From Sinonovacula constricta (Eukaryota; Mollusca; Bivalvia; Cardiida; Solecurtidae), in contig CM017558.1 of the NCBI GenBank assembly GCA_007844125.1, forward strand, positions 31,832,230 to 31,896,229: DNA of 64,000 bases, in the 5' to 3' direction. The notes below the pieces were generated by a model. That model had not been told where the DNA came from. It ran no database searches and was given only the letters and a program-made list of their open reading frames with translations. Shown here piece by piece: positions 1-14,300 of this stretch (positions are counted from its first letter, which is position 1; each line of letters begins with the position of its first letter). A program made the translations under genes and the position numbers.

Positions 1-29
1 TACATTATACTATGAACACTTTTGGCGTA

Positions 30-55
30 TGACGTCATGGCATTGTATGACGTCA
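30..55. promoter_or_regulatory. pair of TGACGTCA (CRE-like) palindromes
   Basis: Two perfect 8-bp TGACGTCA palindromes occur at 30-37 and 48-55, 18 bp start to start. TGACGTCA is the classic CREB/ATF binding core. Whether it is used here is unknown, and the surrounding bases are themselves partly repeated, so this may be a small duplication rather than an enhancer. Confidence 0.3.
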
Positions 56-299
56 TTTCATTGTTCTTATTATATATCAGCGCTTGTGCTGTTTTTGTTC
101 AAACTTCTCTTTCATTTCGAATTTTTAGGTTGCCGGGGCTTTTATCTACTGTACATACTGTACATATGTTGATAGTTTATTTTATTACTAGCTATGTACA
201 TAGGTTCGTTGTATCTGTTTTATCTCTGGATGCAGGTGCTTACTGTTAGTTGTTTCACTTTTACGGGGTATTCTTATTTACACTGTTTGTTTGATAGAA

Positions 300-400
300 A
301 AACCTTCAGGAAGTGCGAGGTTGGAGCGCTCCACAAACCAGGTTTAAGAACCCCAGTCGGTCCTTTTGCCGACTGACCGTTTCAAGGCGGTAACTGATGT
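300..400 (-). repeat. dispersed hairpin repeat, copy 1 (inverted)
   Basis: This matches the reverse complement of the element at 4568-4866, covering the segment that reads CAGGAAGTGCGAGG, a CAGTCGG/CCGACTG hairpin and AAGGCGGTAACTG. Only the hairpin-containing part of the unit is recognisable. Confidence 0.7.
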
Positions 401-1059
401 TGTTTTTTCTTTTTGCGTGTTATGTCTCGTCTCTGTGATTTTGTCACATTTACATTTACCCTGTTTGCCTTTGTCTACAGGTAGATTAAATTTAAATATC
501 TATGGAAATTTTGATAGGGCATTTTCTTATTTAACTATTATCAAGATTTGAGCTATGTAATTATCAGTATAATATAAGACAATGCAGATGATATCACGCC
601 TAAACCACAGCGTGTGTTATTGACTAATTATGATCAGGCTGTAAAACTTCCTGATGTTCTATTGGTATATTTAGTAGGACAGCTGATTCGTCTATAAGTT
701 GAGTATTATTCATATCAATATCAACATTATAATTATCATAAAGCAATGTTCCTAAATAATCACTCCATTCATTTGTTGTAATATAACATCCTTGTAATAT
801 TCTTTTGCTACATTGTATTATCGTCGACCAAACTTCTTTCTATTATTTCTGTTATTTTTCTCTTTCATGTTTTGCTGAGTTTGAAGTTTTATTTTGCATT
901 TATTTCATTTAATAATTTCTCTTCTCTTTATAAGCTTAAAGACCTTTTACAGATAAAGTTGATCTAAAATGTTTTAAAAATATGTCCCTTTTTGTTTCTT
1001 GGTTTCACATTCTGCGTCCCATCATAATGGCAGTATAGCATAAGAATTATTGGTACGTA

Positions 1060-1350
1060 CTTATTGTTTTAGCCGACAACTGGTATAGATTTGTTTTACG
1101 TGGGATGGGATAGGATTTGCCGGTATTTCTATCATTATAGGGGCAGTTATGAGGTGCCCAGGGACTGGACCCGGGCGGCCCATTATATTGACACTGACGA
1201 GTCAGGCGTAATGCTGTCCCCTTAGCCCCGAGCGTTATGACAGAAGCCACTACTACCAACTATAATGTCTTTGGTTTGACCCAGCCTGGGTTTGAACCCG
1301 CGACCTCCCGATCCACAAACCGACGCTCTACCACCTGAGCTATTGCGGCC
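1060..1350 (-). repeat. tRNA-derived SINE-like element
   Basis: The minus strand carries a polymerase III box A (TAGCTCAGGTGGTAGAGCG) followed about 40 bp later by a box B (GGGTTCAAACC), as in a tRNA-derived SINE head. The acceptor stem does not close, so it is not a functional tRNA. The body limit near 1060 is approximate. Confidence 0.65.
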
Positions 1351-2199
1351 GGTGTTATAATTGTAATAGCACTACCAACGTTGTTCATCATTTCATTCAT
1401 TATATGGTGTATTTACTCGTTCTGTGAGACGTGACTGACATGTTTCTTATTTATTTTCATGTCATTTGAATCGCTCTATTCGGCGAAAAATCAATGTGCA
1501 TAACTTTGTACAAATTCATGAGTCGATTCAGATGTTTACCTCAATTTTAGTAAGCATGACGAAGTGATTAGACTCACATCTCTCACATACTTTAAATTCA
1601 TATATACAAATGGTAAAGAGTTATGTTGATGCAATCATATTTCTACAACACTGGCACCATCATTAGCAAAACTCCCGTCTTTTATCTATTTCAAGCCGCC
1701 TATCCGAAGATGTATATCAAATAAACAGCATAAATTTGTAAGCGATTTGTCAACACTGTTGGTCTTTGAATCTCTCTGTTGCCTATGTTACTTATATGTA
1801 GAACTATTATATTCAACATTACATATATGAAGTCTAAATCATCACGCGGAATTACTATTAAAGACGTTGGGGAGAGGCCTTAGGGTTCGGATTGTGTGTT
1901 TAAAGTCGTTTTTTTAAGCAAAGTCGCTTTTGTGCCATCTTTTTTTTTGCCCCACTACAACCAAATGCAATAAAAAGAGCGGCCAAGAAAGTCAGCATTT
2001 GAAAAATTAGAAAGAACCAGCATTTCATGGCACTTGATATGACAGACTAATGACATACAGAGCTTTTCCTTTCCTTAGTTATATAAAAATAGGGGGGAAA
2101 CAATTCATATCGAAACCCAAAGGAGTCGGCTTTCGCAATAAACATATGTATAATGGTAACATACCTCTGGCTTTGACAATTGAACGTTTTCTATTGTAG

Positions 2200-2340
2200 A
2201 ATGCTCAAAAGATACGTTTGGGATGAACTGTTCCTACAACTGCAGTGGTCACTGTATTGACGGGGAAACTTGCAACAAGACTGACGGACATTGTGATGGT
2301 GGATGTGTGACTGGCTGGCAGGGGAACCTATGTGAAATCG
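2200..2340 (+). CDS. gene 1 exon: EGF-like module
   Basis: This phase 1-1 exon of 141 nt encodes one cysteine-rich EGF-like module with the spacing of the multiple-EGF type. It includes [14 protein letters not shown] and the typical [11 protein letters not shown] ending. Acceptor TTGTAG and donor GTAAGT flank it. It is the same exon type and length as the EGF exons of gene 3 at 54364 and 54843. Confidence 0.88.
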
Positions 2341-5300
2341 GTAAGTCGAATAGGTATGTCACCTAAAACTGCTTGTTTATAGGTGAGGTTATTTTTGCTC
2401 TTACTTCCCTCTATTGATCTCCGACACCCAGTTGAAATAAATACGCATGCTGTTACACCATGGGGGCAGTTAAAAGTATTTTCCAGAGAAATAACATGTC
2501 TGCTAGGCCTTAAGTTAGTATACTTCGTGTACTTGAGGGTGAGTGCGGGTGCGCCTGTATATATGTTCGTGTGTGCGGGTGTGTGTGTGCTTGTGCATTG
2601 TGTGTCTTCACGTGCGTGTGTACGCGACCTTGTCTGTGTGTGTTTTACTCCCCTTGTGAAAAATTATGTTCTCTCAACATTTGAGAAGAAGAAGAAACGG
2701 TCTTGATGAGTTGACATAGATCAAGTGCACCGTGAGTTGTTTGTGTGTAATTTTCCGTAATCTCTGGTAATATTTTGTCTTTTCCGTAGCTGTGGATTCA
2801 GCCCAAGCTTTCCATGGCAAGAGGCCAGCAATGGGTGTTGCTATTGGAGCCGTACTGGTACTACTTGGCGTCTTATTCTTTGTGGTTGTAGTCTACAGAC
2901 GAGTCTACATACCATCAAGGTAAATGTCTATTCACAAATAATTCCTTTTGTTTCTACTTTAAAGATCAAGGTATCGTTAAACGCAATGTCATTTGTTCGG
3001 ATACACTGCATGTTTGATGCACTGCAAATTTAAAAAGACCACAAACATATTGTTTGTTTGTCCATTAAGTCTCGTAAACTCCAGTTAATCCAGTTAATCT
3101 AATCAGTCCATCATCATGATCATCATGATATGTATTGCCAATTTTTCCATTAAGTATACTTTCGCTATTTCCTCTCGTCGGTCTTGTCAGTCAGTGTCGC
3201 CAGTTCATCCAGTCAGTCCTTCGAGTCAGTACCGTCTGTCTGTCTCGTCTGTCGTGTCAGTTTCGTTGATCCGTCTAGTCAGTCATGTCGGTATCGGCTG
3301 TCCCTCTCAACAGTTGTGTCAGTTTCGTCGATCTGTCTATTCAGTCCATTTAGCCGGCATTATCCCTAAGACTGTCAGTTAATCCAGCCAGTCAAGGGGC
3401 TGCGCTGGCTGTAACCGTATATAAGCGAGATAAATAAAAATAATTTTGAACGCAATATTTCTTTCTCAATCCAATTAGACTAGTTATTTGTGCAATGTGA
3501 CAAAGTATTTAATTAAAAGAAACAGTTTGTTTATTACCGTTACTCATATTCGGTAATGTTTATTCACAATCGAAGGTCGGTATGAAAAAAGACACACATT
3601 ACTTAGAATGATACAATATACGTTACCAAGATAATTACTTACTGTACAATACTTCAAAATAGTATTTAATAGGATTCGGTGCATGCCTATTAAAAGAAAT
3701 GTGATTTAAACAGTCGACTTAGAAGGAGGGTTATTTATTTAAAGAAAGCGTAATTCAAAAGTGATATTAACGGCGGTTGTCGTAACTCAGAGAAAATGCT
3801 TAGTATATACACCTACGTCCAGAGACATCATTTGAGTTAATAATAGCTAAAATAATAAAAATCGACAAATTCATTTTTATTTATTTTATAATGTTTTCTA
3901 TCTATTACATAATCCGATTATTTTTTTATTTTTTTCGTCTTGCTTTGGTCCTAAAATATCTTTAATGTATTCACTTTAATTAGCACTTTTCACGCAGATA
4001 CTAGTATCGACAAGTATCAATAAGGAGTCCAACTCTGTACGCACGTGATGAGCAGGACATTATACATATACCTAAGACTACAAAGAAAAACGTTTAATGA
4101 ATGTTAGTGCCAGTAAACAAAATGTCGACTCTGGCCTATGTTTTACATTTATTATGGACGATTTGTATAAATTTAATGCTATTGCCATGTCGTCGCATAG
4201 TGTTTAGCTTTCTTTAATACAGACAGAACAAACGCCACCAAAAACCAGTACCAGTCCAGTCTAGTGATGAGACGGCGTATGACAACAGACTTATCGCCTC
4301 AGGCTTAAACAGTGGTACGTCTTTATTTATTCTATTTTTTTATTTTTTTATTTTTTTATTTTTTGTGGATAGGTATTGCCACATACTTGGTACTTGATCG
4401 ATTTATATGTCCAAACTTTATATATTCGTTTTATGTTTTTTTCTGTACTTCTCATTACTGGCATGTTTTCATAAATGTGGTGGTAAGTGCAATTTAATTA
4501 AAAACAAAAACGTTTTACTAAGAAAGGCAAAGAAAATGTAAATTGTGTATAAAATAAGAATATTCACAATAAGAATATATGACAAAGTCCTATGAGTATT
4601 GCAACATATACCAAACTCCGAAAAGGCACAGAACAAAGGTATTTTACATGCAAGCCAAGCGAAAAGTAAGAACAAATTTGTGATGAGTCATTTAAGGAAA
4701 AGAGCAGACCCGACAGTTACCGCCTTGGAACGGTCAGTCGGCAATATGGACCGACTGGGGTGCTTAAACCGGTTTTACAGAGCTCTAACCTCGCACTTCC
4801 TGACGAGTTTCTCAAATGCAAGCAACGGAAAGAAAAACGATCTATTTGAAAACAAAATGTCCATGCGCAAACCTACTTAGAAAGAGAACAACACGGTATG
4901 AATTTGCACGTAAGAGTACTGTACCATCAAAGGAGTAAAGCAGAAACTCTACCCCACTACCCCAAATACACTATTATGGAATTCTGGTAGTTACTGCGAC
5001 ACAGTCGGGTCATATTTTATATCCGGCTGTGGTATTAAATATCTTTACACCTAAATATACATTGACGGGGTGTCACTTCATTTTACTCGCAGCAACGTGA
5101 AACCCCACTAACATTTCGCCTCCCCATTTAGCCGCGAATTGTATTCATTTCTTTAGAGGAAATGTCTTTTCTACACGAAGTTTATCATTTTTCATTTACT
5201 CAACACTTTGCGTTTTTAGGACGTTCAATCTGAGCTTTACTGGTTTTAGGAAATCAATTGATATCTTATTTAGAGCTTGCACATAGTACATCGTAACTAA

Positions 5301-8300
5301 GTTGAAATTACTTTTGAAAACAAATGAAAGATAACGGAATTTGCTCTTTTCTTTTTGTGAGTGTTAAATATTTTAACCAATTTTAGGGCACTATAGGTTA
5401 ATTAAATTTATTAAACATTTGTAGAGGCTAAACTACATACATGTAACAAAATATGGAAAAGACCGTTTGCTTTTCACGCACCCACTCTCGCAACATTTTC
5501 ATACAATCACCTATTAACATGTATCTACAATCTTAGTCAAGTTAAAAATTACAAGCAATATGTTCGAATCAAATCAAAAGATCGTATATATAATATCATT
5601 GCGATTTCACGACGAGGGTTGTCATTTTATATTGCACAAAACAAAGAAAGTATCGTTTGAAACCGTAAGTACTTCAAATATTAAACAATACCTGAAACCT
5701 TAAGTCCAGACTTATCCGATCTAGCCCTTAACTTGACTACACAAGTTAGCAAAGAATGAGCGTCAATGTAGATAATTCCCACAGCTCACCTCTAAAACTT
5801 GACTAAACGATATTATAGTCGATATATAAAATCTGCAACTTCAACTTGTCGAATAATGTTCTAGTTTCCATGCATTGACCAGTTAAACGAAAGGAAAATA
5901 ATCATTTGATCATTTTTTGTTTGCAATAACCGTCATTGTATATGCTGATTCTTCTTCGTAAATGTCTAGCTATAAAACAATTACAAATTTGTTTATTTTC
6001 TACCTAAAGACAATGAGTTTTCGCGACCTCGGGTTAGAGCTCTGTAAAACCGGGTTAAGTACCTCAGTCGGTCCCTTTTACCGGCAACTGTTGGGTTTTC
6101 CCTTTTTGTTAAATGACTAATCACAGTTTTGTTTTTACCTTTACATTTAGCTTGCATCTGAATACATTTGTATGTGGCTTTTCAAATTGTGGTGCATGAT
6201 GAATGCTCAAAGGAATTGATCGTATATTATTTTTTATTGACATCGCGAGTGGCGGAATATGCGGAAGATGCACACTTCCAATGCGAACTGACTGACCGTT
6301 AAGAACTATGTTGGGGCGCAAGTGGAAATATCGAAGTGGTGAGCAAAACGTCGCCACCACAAGAGTCAAATCGTCGACATCTTGGTGGAAAATCGTACGC
6401 GTTCAGCTTTAAATACATATGATGATGGAGAGGTCTGATCAGTAAACAGTATTGCAAAATGACAACACAACTATTTTTGTTGTATACTTTAACACCCTTG
6501 CAATAACAAATAGAACATGTGACAATTGCAGATCAATCTAGACACCAATATGCCGCCCCTTTATCGCAAGACGGTTGCGAATATTACAACTTGGTGGAAC
6601 GCACAGCTCCCATTGTAAAGATACCAGAACATGGCATACTGTTGGAAAATCTCATAAATCTTTTGGAAGATAAGAACCACCGCCCTGGAAAACTAGCGGC
6701 TGATTTTGCGGTGTGTTTTCTCCGTACACCATAAACTACATTTTCAGTAATTTCTTGTCATTTGTGTACAAATAAATTCACATTACCTTTAGATTTTTCC
6801 GCTTTATCATTAAACCTACATGTTTACTTGCTAGTTGTCATTTTGTTTTTAATTCATTACAGTTTCATTTAATTGCATTTATTTTATGTATATTTTATAT
6901 TGTCCTTTTTGCCTAATTGCTTATTTTTATTCGATTTCCACCAAAATGTTAGCCATTCATGGTTATTGCCGATTCACTGTCGTATGTAAGTCACTTAAGT
7001 TTCTATACTTGCTAAATATCTTTATCATAAATTTACTTGGAATTTCTTGTTAATGGAGAGAAATGATACCTTAAAGTAAGACAACGTACCAACAGGAAAT
7101 GGACATTTCGTTGGTTAGAATGTTGCGTTATTCACAATGTCTTAAAATTTGAACAAATCAGAATGTAGTGTTGTTGTTGTTGTTGTTTTGTTGTTGTTTT
7201 TAAGTATATGTGTACATTGTATACAGCATTTCCTGCACATGCAGAAGAATGTGGAAGTTCGTATGCATAAGTAAAATTGTTAATATAGCCATTTTAACTA
7301 AAAATGTGTTAACGACAAAACAAATCGTTCAAACCCGAACCAAATGTCAACTATAGTGTGTTTTACAAGTACTCCAGTTGTATACATTATGTCTGCAGCT
7401 GGTTATTATATAAATTCATTTTTAGAACATTCCGACTGTTGCTGAGCATTCATGTTTGGAGGCCCAAAAGTCAAGCAACAAACACAAGAACAGATACCAG
7501 CAGATATACCCATGTATGTATACATATGCATGAGTCAAATGCATCAGTCATACGCATCTCTCATGTACATCAGTCAGCTGCATCGATCAAATGCATCACC
7601 CATATACATCACTCATACGCACCATTCACACTGAGAAGTTATACGCTTTAGTTCTATGTATCAACCATAGAGTTCGGCCAAACAAATCAGCAACGGGCTT
7701 CAGTCATACATACCAGTTATATGTGTATTCATCATGTGCATCAGTCAAATGCATCTAGCATGCGCATCATTCATACTGTACACACATAGGCATCAGCCAA
7801 ACACGTCATGTGCATTATCAATATAATTTCTAATCTATGGTTACCTTTTACTAATCGCAAAAAATAATCACACTCAATGTTTATTCTTTCCAAATCTTAT
7901 AAAAAGCACGATAGTGGTCTCTGCTAAAGATAGACATCGATGTCAAAGCGGATTACCTGGATGACGCTGTAACGTGATCGCAGATGTAAGTTGTCACGTG
8001 ATTGTCTTGTGAAAATAGCTATCTATGCAGCGTGATAATAAACACCTATTTGAATTACGAATTGTGCTTCACTGTTCACACAGATCTAGAGCATACATGA
8101 ATAGCATTGTGCACGACTTTTTCGGGAAACAATGACTTAATCTGTTATTTAAAAATATATGGTCCAAACTGTGATACAATGTGGCAAGCTTATGTTTATA
8201 GTATGTTTTAAACATTGTTATTTCTCATCAATAGATGACCACAATAGAGTTATATTGCACACAATCGGGGCCGATGCAAGTTCAGATTACATCAATGCTA

Positions 8301-11300
8301 GCCATATCGACGTAAGTTACACTTCTCAACTTGTTTAGCTGTTGTATGGGTATTAATTCCGAAATATGTCTTCTGGAGGTAAAATTGTTTAGTAAAAGTA
8401 AGTCATAAAGGAGTCTTTGCAAGTGTCGTCGTGATAATTAACATGGCACACAATATGAAAGGTATATACGTTAAACCTCAAAAAGTTGATATTTCAGACT
8501 GATCTAAATTTATTTTCCATTGTGATTAAACTGAACAACTGCAACCATTTTATTACCAAAGTCAAAATGAATAATAAAGAATAAAGATACATGCTCCACA
8601 GTTGTTTAAAATACTTTGTTATAAATAGGCCGGTTTCATCAAATCTAAGTCATTAAAAGTAAAAGAATCAATAAAAATGACAACCTTTAATGGGTGTGTG
8701 AATATAATTTCGATTGAGTTATTTATCAATATACTTATCAATAACAAGTTATTTATTAATACACTTATCAATAACATATTTTTTTCATTTTTAAAGGGAT
8801 ACAAGCTTCGAGATGCTTTCATCGCAGCTCAAGGTATAATATGATTTAACTGTTTATATAACTTGACTGTGTGTTTTGTATACATGCATGTAAGCATGTA
8901 TTCGCATTCTGACCGATCTTCGAAACCTACGGATATTTATCAGATGCATCTATTTATATTTGTAATAAAGAGGTAATCGGAACAAATATAAACAATTGCT
9001 AAACCATCCACAGCTTTTTGTCGTTTTGTCCAAAAATGCATTTAACATTAATAAGTTTATGCTGCAAGTCAAAGACACCTTTAAATTTTTCTTTATATCA
9101 GGGACAACGAAAGAAACCATTGGTGATTTCTGGAGACTTATATGGAAGAAAAAAATCAAAATAATAGTTATGCTGACAGAGCTATATGAAGAAGGAAAGG
9201 TAGGCCGTTTCTAATGTTTAGTTACAACTTGGTTTTTCAGTCATAAAACGAAACAATTAAATAGTATATCGGTGACTTTTGTTGGTTGATGTTGATTGTT
9301 GCAAAGAAACTTTAAGAAGTTCTTTGTCAAAGCGGAATCAGTTCCAGGCTATGTTTTATTCATGTATTTATATATGTGTCTATCTATATCTTCCTCTATC
9401 TCTAAATATCTATGTGGTATGTTTCAGATGAAGTGTGAGCGGTATTGGGACTCAACAAGCCCGGTCACTTTCGGCGACATAACAGTCACTGTACTATCCG
9501 AGGAACAGTTTGCAGAATTCACTATCAGAACATTTCAAGCAAAGTCTGTAAGCATTTGCAGCGTGATACTGCCTTCAGTCGTTTTATCAATCATCAATTA
9601 ATCTGAGTTAGTACTGCTCAATTAAACTAACGCCCAATGTCCAAGAAACAATACAGTACTTACACTTTTTTATGAATACACTCTGGCGATTTGCTTCACT
9701 TATCTATATATAATCGTATTTATATACAGGTCAGCAATAAGTCGCCTCTGCTAGTACATCAGTACCACTACACGGCCTGGCCTGATAAAGCTTGTCCGGA
9801 CGGAACAGCCAGCCTGCTCTGTTTTTGGGGCCATGTTAACAAAGATAACCCGAAGTCCGACACTCCTTTGCTCGTCCACTGCAGGTTGTTCTGAGTACTT
9901 TAAAACATCAATGTATTTTAAGAAACTGCTGGCATTTCATTGGGGTTCACTTTAAGCAACTTACCTTTACAAATGCATTTGGTCTAAACAAGCAATTAAC
10001 AAATTATCAAACACGTTCGGCTGTGTGCTTTATTTCGAACTTTTGATAGAACACTGCCTTCTGTCATAGGGTTAGAGTCGCTAGCTGTTATGTCTTCAGC
10101 CATTCTCTGTGTGGGTTTGAGTCCCGATTGCGACAGCACTACTGATCAGGTCACCCAACGTACATGCGGTGCGCCGAAATATTAATCTTAGATCTTCCTT
10201 CAGCATACATAGCTGGATGTTACTAAAACTTGTATGAATGTGTTTCAAAAACTCAACAGAGTTAAGAAAAGTATGAGCTTATTAGTTGCCTAGTGTTATG
10301 TACATGCAGTCGTATTATAATACATGTCTTCCTGTTTTTTTAAAAGCAGGATAAAATTGATCTGGGTGTAAATCATTATGGTATTTATTATTGCCTGATA
10401 ACAAACTTAGTCTTACAATCAGTGGAGAGGTAGGTAGATAAGCCTATCCGTTTATCATTCTGTAAGTTGCGTTCGATTTTTCATAAACCGTTTTACATAC
10501 ACCCTCAGCGCAGGGGTGGGACGGACGGGAACGTTTATCGCCTTAGACATTCTAATATCCCAGGGGCGGGATACCGGTTATGTGGACGTGTATGGGTGTG
10601 TGGAGGCACTGAGGCAACAGAGAGTCTTCATGGTGCAGACTAAGGTATTTTAAGACCATTAAGCTGGTTAATATATTACGCAATATTTAAATGAAAACCG
10701 TTTAACTTAATTGACGAAAAAGTGTCGTGTACTTTTAATAATGAAATATCTACATTAAAAAGGAACTTCTTCAAACTATTTGTAGCACTTTAAATATATA
10801 TTTGTAATATTTTAATAAATTAACTTCGCCATGAACTGTGATTATGTACATAAACTTTGAAACTTGACCTTACTTCAAACGAACCCCGTTAAGCAGTGTT
10901 TAAATTACAAAATAATACGTAACTTTTTTAACTGTTTCGTGTTTTCATGAAATTCTTATTCATTCGATAGGGTCAATACATATATCTGCATGTTTTCATG
11001 AAATTCTTATTCATTCGATAGAGTCAATACATATATCTGCATGTGTTGGTGGCTGACGCTCTGGTCGTACATTCTCTTCCGGTATCGACAGATGAGTTTT
11101 TACGGCTCACAATCACGGGGGCATCAGCTGTGAGCAGTGCTTGGAATGCCGTCAAGGTTTCTGTTTCTTTGTTTTCTTAATCACACTGACCTAATCTTAG
11201 GCGATCCTCTGTCGATCCTAGCTTTGGTAGATACAGATCTCATGCAAGTATCTGGTTATATTAACAGTCGACCTGAGCTGGAATACCACTATGAAAGTTT

Positions 11301-14300
11301 TAACCATCTATAGTGGTCTGTGATTTTTATACTATATTATACTGTGATATTGTCAACTAAATAATAGAGAAGCACGGTAACAAAAAAATATCTAGTGTGT
11401 ACAGATTATAGCAAACCTTTACTATGTCGTTTACATGACTGTGTACAGTCGACAGAAATTTTAATATTAAACATGAACGTGTCACATGAAAACATCACAC
11501 ACTTACAGTAGAAACATATGGTCGTGAACATTATGAAGATTTAAACAGATTTAAATTTAATAGTGCATACAATTAAATCAGAAATAATGGATTCCGTGGA
11601 ATTTTTTAAACAATTTTAAACAATATTGTCTCGTTTGAAATCAACAGTTCAATTAAATATTTTAAACAGATTTTACCAACCATCATTATATTCAGGAATT
11701 TTATTGCGTGTTTTAACCAAATTCCTGTGTATGCTTTGTGTTGTAGTTTAATTCCTTACAATCTGTTTTCTATTATCAACCAGTTTCTATCTTTTATATG
11801 ACTTTATTAAATCTCTTAAGCTTTCAAATATTTAGGAACATTTGATGGTCGGAGACAGTGGATCTAGAAGGGAAAGTAGTTCAAAGTCTGGGGTGTTTTC
11901 GGAAAACATATATAAGAACAGATTCGAATCCATTGTGCCAGGTTTGTTTATATATTTTTAAATACTAGAAGAAAATAGATACCACTATGGAGTTTAGATT
12001 ACATTTTAGTCTAGATCTTGCAACGATTAGACAGTCAGTGAGTTTTTTTTATATTGTTGTTCTTTGAAAATAATGTCAAGCTTGCAGAGACGTAAGATGC
12101 ATTTTACAATAAAACATAGCCTTATATTGTAATAACTTTTCGAACTGTTCGTTTTTGTTTTGGTGTAGCTTAAGGCGACATTGAACTCACGTGGCAAACG
12201 ATATGATTTGTGAAACGTGTTTTTTTTTTAAATGTTGATAGAAAATCGACGATTTTTGTGGAAGTTGAAGACTAAAACTTTATAAGGCTACAAAGGAAAC
12301 GATAATATGACGATTGCATCCTGAATAAGCCCATACATTGTACCATTTGTTTTAATGTATGCTGATATATCTAAAAGTGACAACACTATTTGACTGAGCT
12401 AAATGTCAATGCAGGTGTTAGAATATTTATTTGTACAATTATTTTTTTTTCTTATTGGTAAAGCTAAAGAAGACATTTAAAACATTTACAAAGTTGCCGT
12501 ATTATTACGTATCTACCAAATTTCACCATGAAAAGGAAAATGAAGAAAAACAAATACACATTTCATTAGTATTTCATTTGAAACAAATTAATTATTAGCG
12601 AATCGTATTCGTGTTATCTGATAAATTTATTTTATATTTTATTACATTGATTATATACATTAGCATACATGTACTTGTACATACTTCTGTTCTCTTGTAG
12701 ATGACCAGTACCGCCCATACCTGTCGATGACATCAGATGGAGGCTGTAATTATATCAACGCAGTCTATATGCCTGTACATAGCCTTCTTATTCAATCTTT
12801 AGATTTGGTGGTTTATCGATGATTATTTGAATCATTTATAATATTGCGCAATGTTGCTCGAGTAATTTTGCCGAAACATGCATCAGTTATTAAAGTATTG
12901 TATTATCTGTCATTGATGTTTCAAGAATTTTGATATATATTATAATCTAAGTATTTGTATGACTTTTATTTTATTTTAGCTGTTGGATAGTTTGCCTTAT
13001 TATTTTTTGATTTGGTTAAATGTTTTCAGAGCTAACAACGCAAGGATGGGTTCATCCTGACACAGACCCCTCTCCCCACAACCACGGTCGACTGGTGGAG
13101 GCTCATCTACCAACACAATATACAAATTGTGCTGGCGTTTGATGACGCACCATCAAGCGAGGTGGGTGATACAGGATAAAGACACCTTTAACAGGTTATT
13201 GATGTCGTAAAAACTCCGCGTAACATTATTACTTTTCAATAAATGTTAAATGTATGCGCAAAGTGCTATGTGAACCGTGTGTCTATTTCTCATGCAGTTT
13301 TTGCTTAAAGTAATTTAATTACTTTGTAGAACATACTTGTCAACTACACTTAAATAATGCTCTGTAATTTAGAGGAATAAAATATTGCCTTTTAGTTGAA
13401 AGGGTAAAGAAAAATCAAATATTTCTTGTTTAAAATAAATTCCAAAATATGATTAAGAACAATTCACTATAAGCACACATTATTAAATATAAGGTGTTGA
13501 ACAAGTAGCCATGGATATTTCTAATATGCTAATGTACTTGTAATGTTTTATTTTACAAGGCGGATACAATTATCAACATTTACTTACTTTCACAAGATGT
13601 CGACTTTCGAAAGTTTTTAAAAAATCAGAGGTCTTTCTTATATTAAATTTTTGCTTTTACTTTACAAGTGTGTTATAGTATAACATTTCAAGTTTGTCTA
13701 GTTTACGTGACTGAAAGTAATTATTTAACAGCAAAACATCTCGCAAAAATATCCCGCAGATGGACAAACAATATATAGTTCATTATAAGTGCCAGGAAAC
13801 AATGATGTGTGTCTATTGTTGTTTTCTTAGAACATTGGCTTATGTTTTCTGATGGATCGAAAACTTGCAAATGAACAATTCCAGACAAAGCAGATTTCTT
13901 TTGAGCAAGACAGAGGTTTCAGCATTTCTCAACACAAACTATTGTATAAGGGAAAGGTATGTGATTTCTTTGTGTTGTTGACTTATTAAGGTAATAAATA
14001 GAAAGTAAAAGCAAACAAACAGATGGATGACACAGACTGATGTACACATTTTATAGTTATGAAATACATCATGGCATGTTTTCACCAAAAACTGTAAAGT
14101 TAAAGTCGTGAACCAAGGATATGAATCGTTTTGATGTAGTTCAAAATGTGATTGTAATCTCAATGGCGAGCGTATTTCTTACTTAGAATGGTTGGTAAAC
14201 AGTCATCAAAAAGACTGAGTATTTTCTCAGTAACATGGTTACATGCATACCTGATTTCATATGTTTTTAAAAATCTTAGATCAAGATATTATGTACAGAA

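Larger units (their letters stand above)
1..2199. other. 5' flank / probable intron of gene 1
   Basis: No coding exon was recognised here. The stretch is AT-rich and holds an inverted copy of the dispersed hairpin repeat near 300-400, two TGACGTCA palindromes at 30-37 and 48-55, and a tRNA-derived SINE-like element near 1060-1350. Because the first recognised exon of gene 1 begins in mid-codon at 2200, this is most simply the intron upstream of that exon. Further ectodomain exons would then lie outside the window. Confidence 0.5.

Noticed and set aside
2383..2706. 107-codon frame downstream of the gene 1 EGF exon
   Set aside because: It overlaps an intronic GT-rich tract and ends in a Lys run; no domain, and it conflicts with well supported splice sites.
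4599..4880. 93-codon frame with similar frames near 27959 and 38676
   Set aside because: It lies wholly in the dispersed hairpin repeat. Copies are shifted, truncated or interrupted independently, so protein conservation is not supported.
7227..7260. Possible micro-exon (acceptor at 7226 or 7244, donor at 7261) between the 6532 and 7447 exons of gene 1
   Set aside because: Neither length (34 or 16 nt) keeps phase, whereas direct joining of 6710 to 7447 gives [20 protein letters not shown] in frame with normal family spacing.
10971..10990. Upstream copy of the QYIYLH exon start as the true exon start
   Set aside because: It runs into TAG at the end of the first repeat copy; the second copy (11022) gives an open exon with family-typical sequence.
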